This document shows positions 25,072-34,343 of a stretch of 64,000 nucleotides of DNA, in pieces. The DNA is from Bacteroidota bacterium (lineage in GTDB: Bacteria; Bacteroidota; Bacteroidia; Chitinophagales; Saprospiraceae). Numbering within the stretch: position 1 is the first letter of the stretch; every line of letters starts with the position of its first letter. Location of the stretch: contig JAKQHM010000038.1 in the NCBI GenBank assembly GCA_029572935.1, forward strand, positions 1-64,000, given 5' to 3'. The notes under the pieces were generated by a model, which was not told where the DNA came from, searched no databases, and saw only the letters and a list, made by a program, of their open reading frames with translations. A program made the translations under genes and the position numbers.

Positions 25072-26079
25072 ATGATGTTGAAGATTGCAGTGGTAGGTGC
25101 TACCGGTATGGTGGGACAGGAAATGCTGATGGTAATGGATGAATTCCAGCTTCCGTATGATGAACTGATCCTGGCTGCCTCGGCTGGCTCGGCTGGCAAG
25201 AAACTTTCTTACAAAGGCAAAGATCATAACCTGGTGACCGTAGAGGAGGCGATCAGGATGAAACCCGATATTGCCTTATTCTCTGCTGGAGGAAGCACCT
25301 CTCTGGAGTATGCTCCGGCTTTTGCAGCTGCAGGATGTTACGTCATCGATAACAGCTCTGCCTGGAGGATGGATTCGGATTGCCCTTTGGTCGTCCCTGA
25401 GATCAATGCTGACCGGATCACCCAGACCTCTCGGATTATCGCCAATCCCAACTGCAGCACCATTCAGATGGTGATGGCTCTTCATCCATTGCACAGAAAG
25501 TTTGGCGTGGACCGCATCGTGGTGTCCACCTATCAGTCTTTTACCGGTACAGGGATGAAGGCGGTCAGACAGTACGAGGCTGAAAAAAACGGTCACCCTG
25601 CACCGGAACCCAGAGCCTATAATCATCCGATTTTTGAGAATTGCATCCCGCAGTGCGATGTGTTTCTCGACAACTTGTACACCAAAGAAGAAATGAAACT
25701 GGTCCACGAAACGCGCAAGATCCTGGGAGACCCATCCCTTCGGATCACGGCCACGGCTGTGCGCGTGCCGGTCTACGGGGGGCACTCGGAATCAGTGAAC
25801 GTCTCCTTTCACAAAGCCTTCAGACTGGAAGAGGTAAGGCAACTCCTTTCTGCTGCACCCGGACTGATCCTGCTGGATGAACCCTCGCGGTCCCGCTACC
25901 CTACACCGCTTCAGGCCAGAGGCAAAAATGAGGTCCAGGTGGGACGCCTCCGCATGGATGAATCGCAGGAAAATGCGCTCAACCTATGGATCGTGGCAGA
26001 CAACCTGCGCAAGGGAGCGGCTACCAATGCTGTTCAAATAGCATCCTATTTACTTGAAAAAGCATACGTAAAAAATTAA
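25072..26079 (+). CDS. asd: Aspartate-semialdehyde dehydrogenase
   Basis: This 335-residue cytosolic enzyme reduces aspartyl phosphate to aspartate semialdehyde with NADPH, the branch point to lysine/diaminopimelate, threonine and methionine. Seen in the sequence: the N-terminal nucleotide-binding loop VGATGMVGQEML (residues 7-18), the signature SAGGSTS, the catalytic cysteine in NPNCSTIQ (Cys128), the STYQSFTGTGMKAV segment, and the substrate-binding region RVPVYGGHSESVNVSF with its conserved histidine. Length is typical. The ATG lies just after a TAnnTTTG box. It appears to be a single-gene unit. Confidence 0.97.
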   Translation: MMLKIAVVGATGMVGQEMLMVMDEFQLPYDELILAASAGSAGKKLSYKGKDHNLVTVEEAIRMKPDIALFSAGGSTSLEYAPAFAAAGCYVIDNSSAWRMDSDCPLVVPEINADRITQTSRIIANPNCSTIQMVMALHPLHRKFGVDRIVVSTYQSFTGTGMKAVRQYEAEKNGHPAPEPRAYNHPIFENCIPQCDVFLDNLYTKEEMKLVHETRKILGDPSLRITATAVRVPVYGGHSESVNVSFHKAFRLEEVRQLLSAAPGLILLDEPSRSRYPTPLQARGKNEVQVGRLRMDESQENALNLWIVADNLRKGAATNAVQIASYLLEKAYVKN

Positions 26080-26274
26080 ATTTCAAGCATTTAAGCTTTC
26101 GCGGTTTTTTAAGGATAATTTTTGTGTAGAATTCTTCCATTTTTCGTGAAATGGTCGGATTTTTGCATCCCCTTTACCAAAAACCGGATGTGAAGAGACC
26201 TCGTCTTCTATTGCTCCCCGTTTACAGGTGAAAGGAAAGGCCAAAAGCCAGAATGTACTTTTTAAAATTGAATC

Positions 26275-27684
26275 ATGCGCAACAGGATCGTAGTTTGGGG
26301 AACCAATGCAGAAGACCACAAGGTGCTGCTGGCAGTTGCCCTGGAAGCGGAAGAAAACCGGATCAACATTCATGTCATTCCGGACCGCGACTGTACTGAA
26401 GAGTTTTACAAGAAGATGATGTCTGACTGGAGAGAAGGCGGAGAGCTGGAATTTCCTGCCTCAACCCAGCATATGGTTCGAGAGCTTTCAATGGCAGACA
26501 GCATACTCCCGGACGAACTGAAGGTAGAACGAACAGACGTGATTCAGCGGGCTCAGATGGAATGGCATTTTGCCGTGCTGACCTCCAAACTGTACCGCAA
26601 TTTCAAGAACGACATGGAGGAGATTTCCGACAAGGTAAAACGTCTGGAAGTTTTCGATCCTGCTCTTTGGGAAGACATGAAAAACCTGTGGTCCAATGTG
26701 CAAAAGCAGGTGATGGATAAAAACCTGTTCAAAGACCACATCGACTCTCTGAGGCAAAAATCAGATGCCATTTTTGAAGAACTCAAAAAACTGCGAGACA
26801 GCGCCAAAAACGAAGCTAAGGAAAAATCCAAAGAAGTTCTGGATCAGTTCATGGATCGGATCCACCAGCTGGCCGAAAGGCTCGAAAGTGGCGCCGTGAT
26901 CAAACCGATCTTTGATGAACTGGTCAAAGTGCAAAACGAGATCAAAGAATTAGCCGCACTGGAGCGCAGCCACGTTCGCAAACTGAAGAACCGCCTGGAC
27001 GAAGTCTTTCAGCAACTGAAGGCCAAAAGGGAATCACAACCCGGTTCCTCTCCCGGAAAGATCATGGATCAGGTGAAAAGCCGCATGGAAGGTCTGAGTC
27101 AGGCCATTCAGAGACTGGAGCAATCACTCCGTGGCGACCAGCGCGATATCGATTTTGAAAACAAGAGAATTGCCAGCACCAATGGCCAACTGGAAGCACA
27201 GATACGCGTAGCCAAGATCAAAATGATCGAGGAAAGAATGCGCCTCAAGCAGGAAAAACTGGACGAACTGAATAAGGTCCGCGAAGGCCTGGAGAAAAAA
27301 CAGGAAAAATTCAAGGTCAAGGAAGAAAAGGACAAACAAAAGGCTGAGGAAAAAAAGCTGCTCAAAAAAGAAGAACAGAAGATCAAAGAAAAGATCAGTC
27401 AGGAAATCCACCAGACCCAGGAGACCTTAGCCGCAGAGCAGGAGAAGCTCCTGAAAGCTGCAGAAGAGATCAAGCAGGGAAAAACACCTGGCATTCAGGA
27501 TGCAGATGGCGGCTCAGAGCCGGTACTTCCCGTACCAGGTCCTACTGAACTGGCTGAGGCTTCCCAAGAGGAAACAGAAACTTTCCTTCCTGAGACCGGA
27601 AATGCTGCTGAAGCAGAAGTTCCCGGGCAAGAGGAGACCGCAGCTTCCGTTTCTGCTGAAAAAGATCCGGACGACCAGGCTTGA
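26275..27684 (+). CDS. Conserved coiled-coil protein of unknown function
   Basis: This 469-residue soluble protein has no signal peptide. A compact N-terminal domain (about residues 1-95: RNRIVVWGTNAEDHKVLLA, INIHVIPDRDCTEEFY) reads as an alternating beta/alpha fold. It is followed by several hundred residues of highly charged, heptad-rich sequence (about 95-395, Lys/Glu-rich with KAEEKKLLKKEEQKIKEK), which should form a long coiled coil. The last 65 residues are acidic and Pro/Glu/Ala-rich (PGQEETAASVSAEKD). The layout suggests a structural or scaffolding role, perhaps chromosome- or envelope-associated, but no known family was recognised. It is well separated from asd and from the MATE gene. 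Confidence 0.75.
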   Translation: MRNRIVVWGTNAEDHKVLLAVALEAEENRINIHVIPDRDCTEEFYKKMMSDWREGGELEFPASTQHMVRELSMADSILPDELKVERTDVIQRAQMEWHFAVLTSKLYRNFKNDMEEISDKVKRLEVFDPALWEDMKNLWSNVQKQVMDKNLFKDHIDSLRQKSDAIFEELKKLRDSAKNEAKEKSKEVLDQFMDRIHQLAERLESGAVIKPIFDELVKVQNEIKELAALERSHVRKLKNRLDEVFQQLKAKRESQPGSSPGKIMDQVKSRMEGLSQAIQRLEQSLRGDQRDIDFENKRIASTNGQLEAQIRVAKIKMIEERMRLKQEKLDELNKVREGLEKKQEKFKVKEEKDKQKAEEKKLLKKEEQKIKEKISQEIHQTQETLAAEQEKLLKAAEEIKQGKTPGIQDADGGSEPVLPVPGPTELAEASQEETETFLPETGNAAEAEVPGQEETAASVSAEKDPDDQA

Positions 27685-27797
27685 GGGTCTATTTGATCCG
27701 GCTTAAGACTTCCTGGCTCACCCAGAAGATGCTGGAATGCCTGTTTTTAAGGGCATTCATTACGGAACAACCTGCCACAAAACCATAAAATTCGCTT

Positions 27798-29186
27798 TTG
27801 CGATTTCGAGAATACATTTCCCTGATCCGAAAATCCCTCCGGGGAGAGGAATACGATTATACCCAGGGCAACCTTAAGAAAGCCATCGTACTGCTGGCCA
27901 TTCCCATGATCCTGGAGCTCTCGTTGGAATCAGTATTTGCTGTGGTGGACATGTTTTTTGTCTCCAGACTGGAAGACAGCAGCCTGGCGATCGCGACTGT
28001 GGGACTGACGGAATCCCTGCTGACCCTTGTGTACACAGTAGGCATCGGTCTGAGCACGGGCATCACGGCGATCGTCTCGCGCAGAACCGGAGAAAAAGAC
28101 ACGGAGGCTGCTTCTCATGCGGCCGCTCAGGCCATCCTGCTTTCTGCAGTCATTTCTGTTATCCTGACCATCGCGGGAGTATTGTATGCGCCGGATCTGC
28201 TCCAAATGATGGGAGCCCGTCCGGAAGTGGTAGAGCGGGGCACCCATTTTGCACGCATCATGATGGGAAGCAGCAGTTTGATCATCCTGCTCTTTCTGAT
28301 CAACGGGATCTTTCGCGGAGTCGGCAATCCCCTGATCGCCATGAAAAGTCTTTGGCTGGCGAGTTTGCTCAACATCATCCTGTGTCCCCTGCTTATTTAC
28401 GGAGCGGACCTGGGTCTGGAGGGAGCAGCCATTGCCACAACCATCGGCCGCTCCTCCGGGGTATTGTACCAATTGTATTGCCTCAAAAAAGGAAGCCTCC
28501 ATCTGAACCTCAGGATCTCTCATTTCCGATGGAACAAACCGCTCATCAAAGATATCATCGGATTGTCATGGCCTGCCACTCTTCAGTTTTTTATCCAAAG
28601 CGGCAGCTGGATTTTTATGGCTTACCTCGTATCCAGTACCGGCAGTACGGAGGCTTCGGCAGGTTACCAGATCGCCATTCGCAACATTGTATTTTTCATA
28701 TTGCCGGCCTGGGGATTGTCCAATGCGGCAGCTACCTTGGTAGGCCAGAACCTGGGCGCAAAGGATCCGGCCAGGGCAGAAAAAAGTGTGATCCTCACCT
28801 GTTGGTACAACAGTGTTTTTATGGCCGTGGTCATGCTTCTGTTCCTTATTTTTCCGAAACCCATCATCGGTCTGTTTACAGAAGAGCCGGGCGTTTCGGC
28901 CTATGCAGTCCAATCCCTCCGCATCATTGGATCGGGTTATATTTTTTATGGCATAGGAATGGTGATGATCCAGGCACTTAATGGTGCGGGAGACACCCGT
29001 ACCCCGACCTGGATCAACTTTGCAGGATTCTGGATGGTGCAGATCCCCCTTGCCTGGCTCCTGGCTTCGTATTTCGACCTGGGGCCCATTGGCGTCTTCA
29101 TCGCAATCCCGGCTGCAGAATCGCTGGTGGCCATACTGGCCTGGTACTACTTCCGCAGAGGCCGGTGGAAGGAAGTCCAGATCTGA
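27798..29186 (+). CDS. MATE-family multidrug/Na+ antiporter
   Basis: This 462-residue inner-membrane transporter has the two-lobe MATE layout of about twelve helices. The first lobe opens with KKAIVLLAIPMILELSLES and VDMFFVSRL. The second, after a Lys-rich middle loop, has LSWPATLQFFIQSGSW and later NAAATLVGQNLGAKDPARAE, which repeats the Gx-N-x-GA pattern of the family. These proteins export drugs or metabolites in exchange for Na+ or H+. The start is a TTG at 27798, because an in-frame stop lies at 27786-27788 and no ATG occurs before the first helix. The substrate is unknown. Confidence 0.93.
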   Translation: MRFREYISLIRKSLRGEEYDYTQGNLKKAIVLLAIPMILELSLESVFAVVDMFFVSRLEDSSLAIATVGLTESLLTLVYTVGIGLSTGITAIVSRRTGEKDTEAASHAAAQAILLSAVISVILTIAGVLYAPDLLQMMGARPEVVERGTHFARIMMGSSSLIILLFLINGIFRGVGNPLIAMKSLWLASLLNIILCPLLIYGADLGLEGAAIATTIGRSSGVLYQLYCLKKGSLHLNLRISHFRWNKPLIKDIIGLSWPATLQFFIQSGSWIFMAYLVSSTGSTEASAGYQIAIRNIVFFILPAWGLSNAAATLVGQNLGAKDPARAEKSVILTCWYNSVFMAVVMLLFLIFPKPIIGLFTEEPGVSAYAVQSLRIIGSGYIFYGIGMVMIQALNGAGDTRTPTWINFAGFWMVQIPLAWLLASYFDLGPIGVFIAIPAAESLVAILAWYYFRRGRWKEVQI

Positions 29187-29230
29187 TTCCCGGACAAACC
29201 GGGTGACCTCTGAAGGCAAGATGCTTCAAC

Positions 29231-29263
29231 TTGCGGCCATACCGATAATTCCTTTTATCTTTG
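29231..29263 (+). promoter_or_regulatory. Promoter of hppA (TTG and TATCTTTG)
   Basis: TTG at 29231-29233 and TATCTTTG at 29256-29263, separated by 22 bases, match the -33/-7 pattern of Bacteroidota sigma factors. The ATG of hppA follows 36 bases later. Confidence 0.6.
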
Positions 29264-29299
29264 CCGCCCTAATTTGGAAAACACGAAAAACGAAGACTT

Positions 29300-31579
29300 A
29301 TGCAAAATTTAGTGTACCTGATCCCTGTTTTCGGCATCATCGGCCTGCTGTACATGGCCTACCTCTACACCTGGGTATCCAGGCAGGATGCCGGAGACAC
29401 CAAAATGAAAAGCATTGCCAACCACATTGCCGAAGGCGCCATGGCCTTTCTCAAGGCTGAATATCGCGTACTTGCCATATTTGTGGTAATAGCCGGTGGC
29501 CTCCTGGGTGTCCTGAGCAGTCTGGTGGACACCACCCACTGGCTGATCGTAGTCGCCTTTGTGCTGGGTGCCATATTTTCCATCACGGCGGGTTTCATCG
29601 GAATGAAGATCGCAACCCGTGCCAACGTGAGAACTACTCAGGCTGCCAGAAGCAGCCTCCGCAGAGCGCTTGAGGTATCCTTCAAGGGAGGTACCGTCAT
29701 GGGTCTTGGAGTAGCCGGTCTGGCCGTACTGGGACTCAGCGGTCTTTTTGCCCTCTTTTTTATGTATTACATGGACGGCAGCTGGGCACAAGCCACCATC
29801 AAAGGAGTGAGCCGCACGCCTGTGCAGGCCATGAGCATCATCCTGGAGGTTCTCGCGGGATTTTCCGTAGGGGCTGAATCCATAGCCCTCTTCGCTCGCG
29901 TAGGGGGAGGCATCTATACTAAGGCGGCCGACGTAGGTGCCGACCTGGTCGGAAAAGTGGAGGCCGGTATCCCCGAAGACGATCCGCGCAACCCCGCTAC
30001 CATCGCAGACAATGTGGGTGACAACGTAGGAGACGTAGCCGGAATGGGTGCAGACCTTTTTGGGTCTTATGTGGCCACCGTACTGGCTTCCATGGTGCTG
30101 GGCAATTACGTGATCCGCGATATGGGTGGGGACATCAGTGCCACCGATGCATTTGGTGGAATCGGCCCGATCCTCCTGCCCATCATGCTGGCAGGTGTGG
30201 GCATTCTTTTCTCCATTCTGGGTTCCTTTTTTGTAAAAGTGAACAGCGACGATGCCCGCGAACAACAGGTACAAAATGCCCTCAATCTGGGCAACTGGAG
30301 TTCCATCATCCTGACGGCCGTTGCCTCCTTTTTCCTCATCCACTGGATGCTGCCAGCGCAGATGAGCATGGACTTTTTCGGAAAAGGTCTGGTGACTGTC
30401 ACCCCCAACGATGTCTTTTATGCAGTACTGATAGGCTTATTTGTAGGAGCTGCTATTTCCTGGCTTACTGAATTATTTACCGGATTGGGTAAAGGTCCGG
30501 TCCTCGATATCGTAAGAAAATCCGGAACCGGTGCTGCCACCAACATCATCGGTGGACTGAGCTCAGGTATGTTGAGCACCGCCGGCCCTGTTATGTTGTT
30601 TGCCGGAGCCATCTGGGGCGCTTACAGCCTGGCTGGATTTTACGGCGTGGCGATCGCTGCCTCTGCGATGATGGCTACTACAGCCATGCAGTTGGCCATC
30701 GACGCCTTTGGGCCCATCGCTGATAATGCAGGTGGCATCGCTGAGATGAGCGAATTGCCAAAAGAAGTCCGCACCAAAACCGACATCCTGGATTCTGTGG
30801 GCAATACCACCGCCGCCATTGGTAAGGGTTTTGCCATAGCCTCTGCAGCCCTTACGGCTCTGGGACTATTCGCAGCCTATGTGACCTTTACCGGCATCGA
30901 CGGCATCAATATTTTCAAAGCAGACGCATTGGCTGCCCTCTTTGTAGGCGGTATGATCCCTGTGGTTTTCTCTGCCCTGGCCATGAGGTCCGTGGGAAAA
31001 GCAGCCATGGACATGGTCAATGAGGTAAGGCGTCAGTTCAGGGAGATTCCCGGCATCATGGAAGGTACAGGCCAACCCGAATACGGTAAGTGCGTGGAGA
31101 TCTCCACACAGGCTGCCTTGCGCGAAATGATGCTGCCGGGACTGATCACCATTACCATGCCGATCGTGATCGGATTCATTATGGGTCCGGAAGCACTGGG
31201 CGCCTATATGGCGGGTGTTTGTGTCAGCGGTGTGTTGTGGGCTATTTTCCAGAACAACGCGGGAGGTGCCTGGGACAATGCCAAAAAATCTTTTGAGGCT
31301 GGCGTCGTAATCGATGGGCAGACTTATTACAAAGGTTCAGAACCACACAAAGCTGCCGTCATCGGAGATACCGTTGGTGATCCATTCAAAGATACATCCG
31401 GTCCTTCCATGAACATCCTCATCAAACTGACCTGTCTGGTAGGTCTGACCATCGCACCGATCCTGGGAGAAATTTATGGGTCTGGTCACAGCGCTAAGCC
31501 CGAGCCTAAGAAAATGGAGCTGGGCATGGATCAGAAAAGCCCGGACGAAAAAACGGCAGCATTTGAAATGCATCAGTAA
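29300..31579 (+). CDS. hppA: K+-dependent membrane-bound ion-pumping pyrophosphatase
   Basis: This 759-residue protein has about 16 membrane helices. It hydrolyses cytosolic pyrophosphate and uses the energy to pump H+ or Na+. Hallmarks are seen in order: [35 protein letters not shown], and the C-terminal DNAKKSFE and [18 protein letters not shown]. The K+ site reads [10 protein letters not shown] (Ala505 and Gly508), the version known from K+-dependent enzymes; K+-independent ones have Lys at the Ala position. The gate glutamate usually found in ADLFESY is glycine here (ADLFGSY, Gly255), while a glutamate appears one helix earlier in [10 protein letters not shown] (Glu193). That pattern is recalled from flavobacterial H+-pumping forms, so H+ is the more likely ion. 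Confidence 0.97.
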   Translation: MQNLVYLIPVFGIIGLLYMAYLYTWVSRQDAGDTKMKSIANHIAEGAMAFLKAEYRVLAIFVVIAGGLLGVLSSLVDTTHWLIVVAFVLGAIFSITAGFIGMKIATRANVRTTQAARSSLRRALEVSFKGGTVMGLGVAGLAVLGLSGLFALFFMYYMDGSWAQATIKGVSRTPVQAMSIILEVLAGFSVGAESIALFARVGGGIYTKAADVGADLVGKVEAGIPEDDPRNPATIADNVGDNVGDVAGMGADLFGSYVATVLASMVLGNYVIRDMGGDISATDAFGGIGPILLPIMLAGVGILFSILGSFFVKVNSDDAREQQVQNALNLGNWSSIILTAVASFFLIHWMLPAQMSMDFFGKGLVTVTPNDVFYAVLIGLFVGAAISWLTELFTGLGKGPVLDIVRKSGTGAATNIIGGLSSGMLSTAGPVMLFAGAIWGAYSLAGFYGVAIAASAMMATTAMQLAIDAFGPIADNAGGIAEMSELPKEVRTKTDILDSVGNTTAAIGKGFAIASAALTALGLFAAYVTFTGIDGINIFKADALAALFVGGMIPVVFSALAMRSVGKAAMDMVNEVRRQFREIPGIMEGTGQPEYGKCVEISTQAALREMMLPGLITITMPIVIGFIMGPEALGAYMAGVCVSGVLWAIFQNNAGGAWDNAKKSFEAGVVIDGQTYYKGSEPHKAAVIGDTVGDPFKDTSGPSMNILIKLTCLVGLTIAPILGEIYGSGHSAKPEPKKMELGMDQKSPDEKTAAFEMHQ

Positions 31580-31601
31580 TTATCCGTTCCTAACCGAATA
31601 T

Positions 31602-31635
31602 AAAAAAAGGCTCCGTTTGACAGGGCCTTTTTTGT
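31602..31635 (+). terminator. Rho-independent terminator of hppA
   Basis: AAAAAAAGGCTC and GGGCCTTTTTT form an A/T-flanked stem (core AAAAAGGC with GCCTTTTT) ending in a T run, 22 bases after the hppA stop. It can act in both directions between the convergent hppA and GH3 genes. Confidence 0.8.
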
Positions 31636-31739
31636 TGGTATAGCTTTCTGTTTTAGAATTGTCAGTTGGTGAATGGAATAGTCAATGACGGGCATCCGAA
31701 GGCACGACATGGGAAATATTTCTACTCAAGACCGAATTT

Positions 31740-33260
31740 CTATGGATTGACTATGCCGATAATTTCGTCCAGATACTGTCGGGTATTCGACAACCTGGGG
31801 ACCTTCTGCTGGGATCCTACCTTGTTCTTCATGCGGAGCCAGGTCATAAAGGTACCTTCAGGCACAGCCGTGAGCTTCAGGGATTCGAGTGCCAGACTTT
31901 TAAAACGCTTGGCTTCGTAATCCGAATTCACTCTTTGCAGGGTCTGATCCAGATCTTTGCTGAAGGCGCCGAGGTCTGCAGGAGGCACTTCAAATTCCAC
32001 CACCCACTCGTGCCCCCCTTTGGAGCTCGTTTCCAGAAAAACAGGTGCCACCGTGTATTCCTTCATAATGGCATGATGCTTTTTGCAGGTCTCGGCGATG
32101 GCCTGATCCGTATTGGCCACCATGACCTCTTCTCCAAAAACATTAATGAATTGTTTGATCCGACCGGTGATCTGGATGCGGTATGGATTCAGGGAAGTGA
32201 ACATGATCGTATCTCCGATCTTGTAGCGATAAAGTCCGGCATTAGTTGTGATGATCAGTGCATAGTTTTTACCCAGCTCGACCTCGTGAAGCAAGAGGGT
32301 TTTGGGTTGCTCCGAATCCCATTCGCTCATGGGCAGAAACTCGTAAAATACGCCATTATCGAGTAGCAACAGCATATCCTCCTGTTTAAAGGCATACTGC
32401 ACTCCAAAATATCCTTCGCTAGCGTTGTAGGTTTCCAGGTATTGAGTGGCGGGATCCGGGAAATATTGCTGAAAAGGCTTTCGGTAAGGCACAAAACTGA
32501 CAGCTCCATGTACGAAAACCTGAAAATGAGGCCAGACCTCGTTGAGATTGGACTTGCCTGTCAGGTCCAGGACTTTGTTGAACAAAACCATGGCCCAGGT
32601 GGGCGTTCCGGCCACCATCCGAATGTCCTGCTTGCTGCATATTTCAGCGATCCGGTCCAGCTTTTCTTCAAAATTCTCCATCAGATTGGTCTTCAGGTCC
32701 GGACTGATGACCATTTGGGCAAAGGGGGATAATCCTTCCATCAGAACTGCAGATACATCCCCAACGGTACTACCCGGAAATTCCGGAAGGTCTTTATTCA
32801 GGCTGCCCGCCAGAACGATGGATTTACCCATGACGACAGAGGGCTGATCCAGGTTGGCATACAAACGGGCCATGAGGCGGAATCCTCCACGGGTATGGCA
32901 ATGCTGCCTGTTCTCAGGTGTCACGGGGATATATTTGCTCTTGTCGGCGGTGGTACCCGAGGATTTGGCATAATGAAAGATGCGACCTGGCCAAAGCACA
33001 TTTTCTTCTCCCCTCATCATGGAGAATATATCATCCTTGATGTCGTCATATTCTACAATAGGCGCGGCGGATTGCCAGTCCCTTCCAGATTTTACTGATT
33101 CAAATCCATATCGCTTGCCCCACCGTGTTTCGCGGGCTCTTGCCAGTGTCCTGAGCAGCTCCCTTTCCTGCGTGCCATGGGGATCACTGATGAACCTATG
33201 TATTTGGTTATCATGCACTTTTAGAGTCAAAGCCCATATTGCATTGATCAGTTTGTTCAT
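31740..33260 (-). CDS. GH3-family acyl-adenylate/amidosynthetase-like protein
   Basis: This 506-residue soluble protein belongs to the GH3 family (named after plant auxin-responsive GH3), a branch of the adenylate-forming superfamily. Seen: FHYAKSSGTTADKSKYIPVT, the Ser/Thr-rich phosphate-binding motif, at about residues 92-111; the central YNASEGYFGVQ motif; the TTNAGLYRYKIGDT motif; and the hinge region ITGRIKQFINVFGEEVM. Plant members join amino acids to hormone acids; bacterial members are uncharacterised, so the substrate is unknown. It is the last gene of a probable minus-strand unit with the lytic transglycosylase 69 bases upstream and DUF4153. Confidence 0.93.
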   Translation of the reverse strand: MNKLINAIWALTLKVHDNQIHRFISDPHGTQERELLRTLARARETRWGKRYGFESVKSGRDWQSAAPIVEYDDIKDDIFSMMRGEENVLWPGRIFHYAKSSGTTADKSKYIPVTPENRQHCHTRGGFRLMARLYANLDQPSVVMGKSIVLAGSLNKDLPEFPGSTVGDVSAVLMEGLSPFAQMVISPDLKTNLMENFEEKLDRIAEICSKQDIRMVAGTPTWAMVLFNKVLDLTGKSNLNEVWPHFQVFVHGAVSFVPYRKPFQQYFPDPATQYLETYNASEGYFGVQYAFKQEDMLLLLDNGVFYEFLPMSEWDSEQPKTLLLHEVELGKNYALIITTNAGLYRYKIGDTIMFTSLNPYRIQITGRIKQFINVFGEEVMVANTDQAIAETCKKHHAIMKEYTVAPVFLETSSKGGHEWVVEFEVPPADLGAFSKDLDQTLQRVNSDYEAKRFKSLALESLKLTAVPEGTFMTWLRMKNKVGSQQKVPRLSNTRQYLDEIIGIVNP

Positions 33261-33329
33261 ATGTGGTCTGCCATCTGTCAGCCCAAAAATAGACTAAAAA
33301 ACCAATATCGGAAACCTAGCTGGCCCACA

Positions 33330-34223
33330 TCAGCGGGGAATGGCCAGCTCGTAGGGTCTGGAATCCTTGTTGGGGAGGCTGGTTTTGAGCAACCAGGGAT
33401 TGAAGAGTTTCAATTGGCGATAGGTGATCTGATTTTGATGGGCAAAATCTGCCAGACTGCTGATGGTCGTATCTACCACGATCTTCTCGACCTGATCGAG
33501 CGGTCTGTACAGATCATCCGGCTTCAAATAGTATCCGAATTTTTCGGGTTCTGCCATGATTTCCCGGATTGCCAGGATCCGGAACAAATAGCGATTGGTC
33601 TCCTCGCTCAGGTTCAGATCAAAAAAATTGTCTTCCTTTTGCTCTTCCATGCTTTTCGCCAGGGCGGTGGGGCCCATATTGTAGGCGGCAGCAGCCAGTA
33701 TCCAGGACCCAAACCTGGCTTTCATCTTTTTCAGATAGCCGGCTGCAGCCAGCGTGGATTTTTCAAAATGGTTTCGTTCGTCGACAAATTCGTTGACCTC
33801 CAGACCGAGTTCTGTGGCCGCTGCATCCCGAAATTGCCATATTCCTCGCGCACCTGCTGATGAGGTTGCATAACGGAAGGAACTCTCGGCAATGGCCAGG
33901 TATTTGAAATCTTCCGGCACACCCTGTTCCTTAAAGGTTTTTTCGATGAAGGGAAAATACCGTCCAGCCAGTTTCATATGCAGCACCATGGAAGAATGCT
34001 GGTAACTGTTCAGCAACAATTCGCGTTCCAGGCGCTCCACGATGTCAAAATAATCGGTTGGGATCGGCTCTCCGGCAAATTCAAGTTCCTTGGATATCTT
34101 GATTGGAAAAATCTTCTGAGGCAGCGGATCAAACAAATGATCAAAGGGTTTGACAAATGCAATAAACACCGAAAGCAAGGCTATCAATGCCAGGCCAGGG
34201 ATTACAAAATGGATCTTTTTCAT
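33330..34223 (-). CDS. Membrane-anchored lytic transglycosylase (SLT domain)
   Basis: This 297-residue protein has an N-terminal signal anchor (VIPGLALIALLSVFIAFV). The SLT catalytic domain covers about residues 100-235: VPEDFKYLAIAESSFRYAT contains the catalytic glutamate in AIAESSF, followed by SAGARGIWQF and AAAAYNMGPTAL. This matches the MltD type of peptidoglycan-cleaving enzymes. The C-terminal 60 residues (ISSLADFAHQNQITYRQLK) look like one degenerate LysM module. It probably acts in the periplasm on murein. It lies between DUF4153 and GH3 on the same strand. Confidence 0.92.
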   Translation of the reverse strand: MKKIHFVIPGLALIALLSVFIAFVKPFDHLFDPLPQKIFPIKISKELEFAGEPIPTDYFDIVERLERELLLNSYQHSSMVLHMKLAGRYFPFIEKTFKEQGVPEDFKYLAIAESSFRYATSSAGARGIWQFRDAAATELGLEVNEFVDERNHFEKSTLAAAGYLKKMKARFGSWILAAAAYNMGPTALAKSMEEQKEDNFFDLNLSEETNRYLFRILAIREIMAEPEKFGYYLKPDDLYRPLDQVEKIVVDTTISSLADFAHQNQITYRQLKLFNPWLLKTSLPNKDSRPYELAIPR

Positions 34224-34343
34224 GGTCAGAATCTGACTGTAAAGTTACCTATAAAAACGTTTCTTCATTTTGATTGGACAATCTGACCTCCTGAACAACT
34301 TTGTCAGACCTTTCTTTCTTCTGATCCGGATCACAAGATACGG

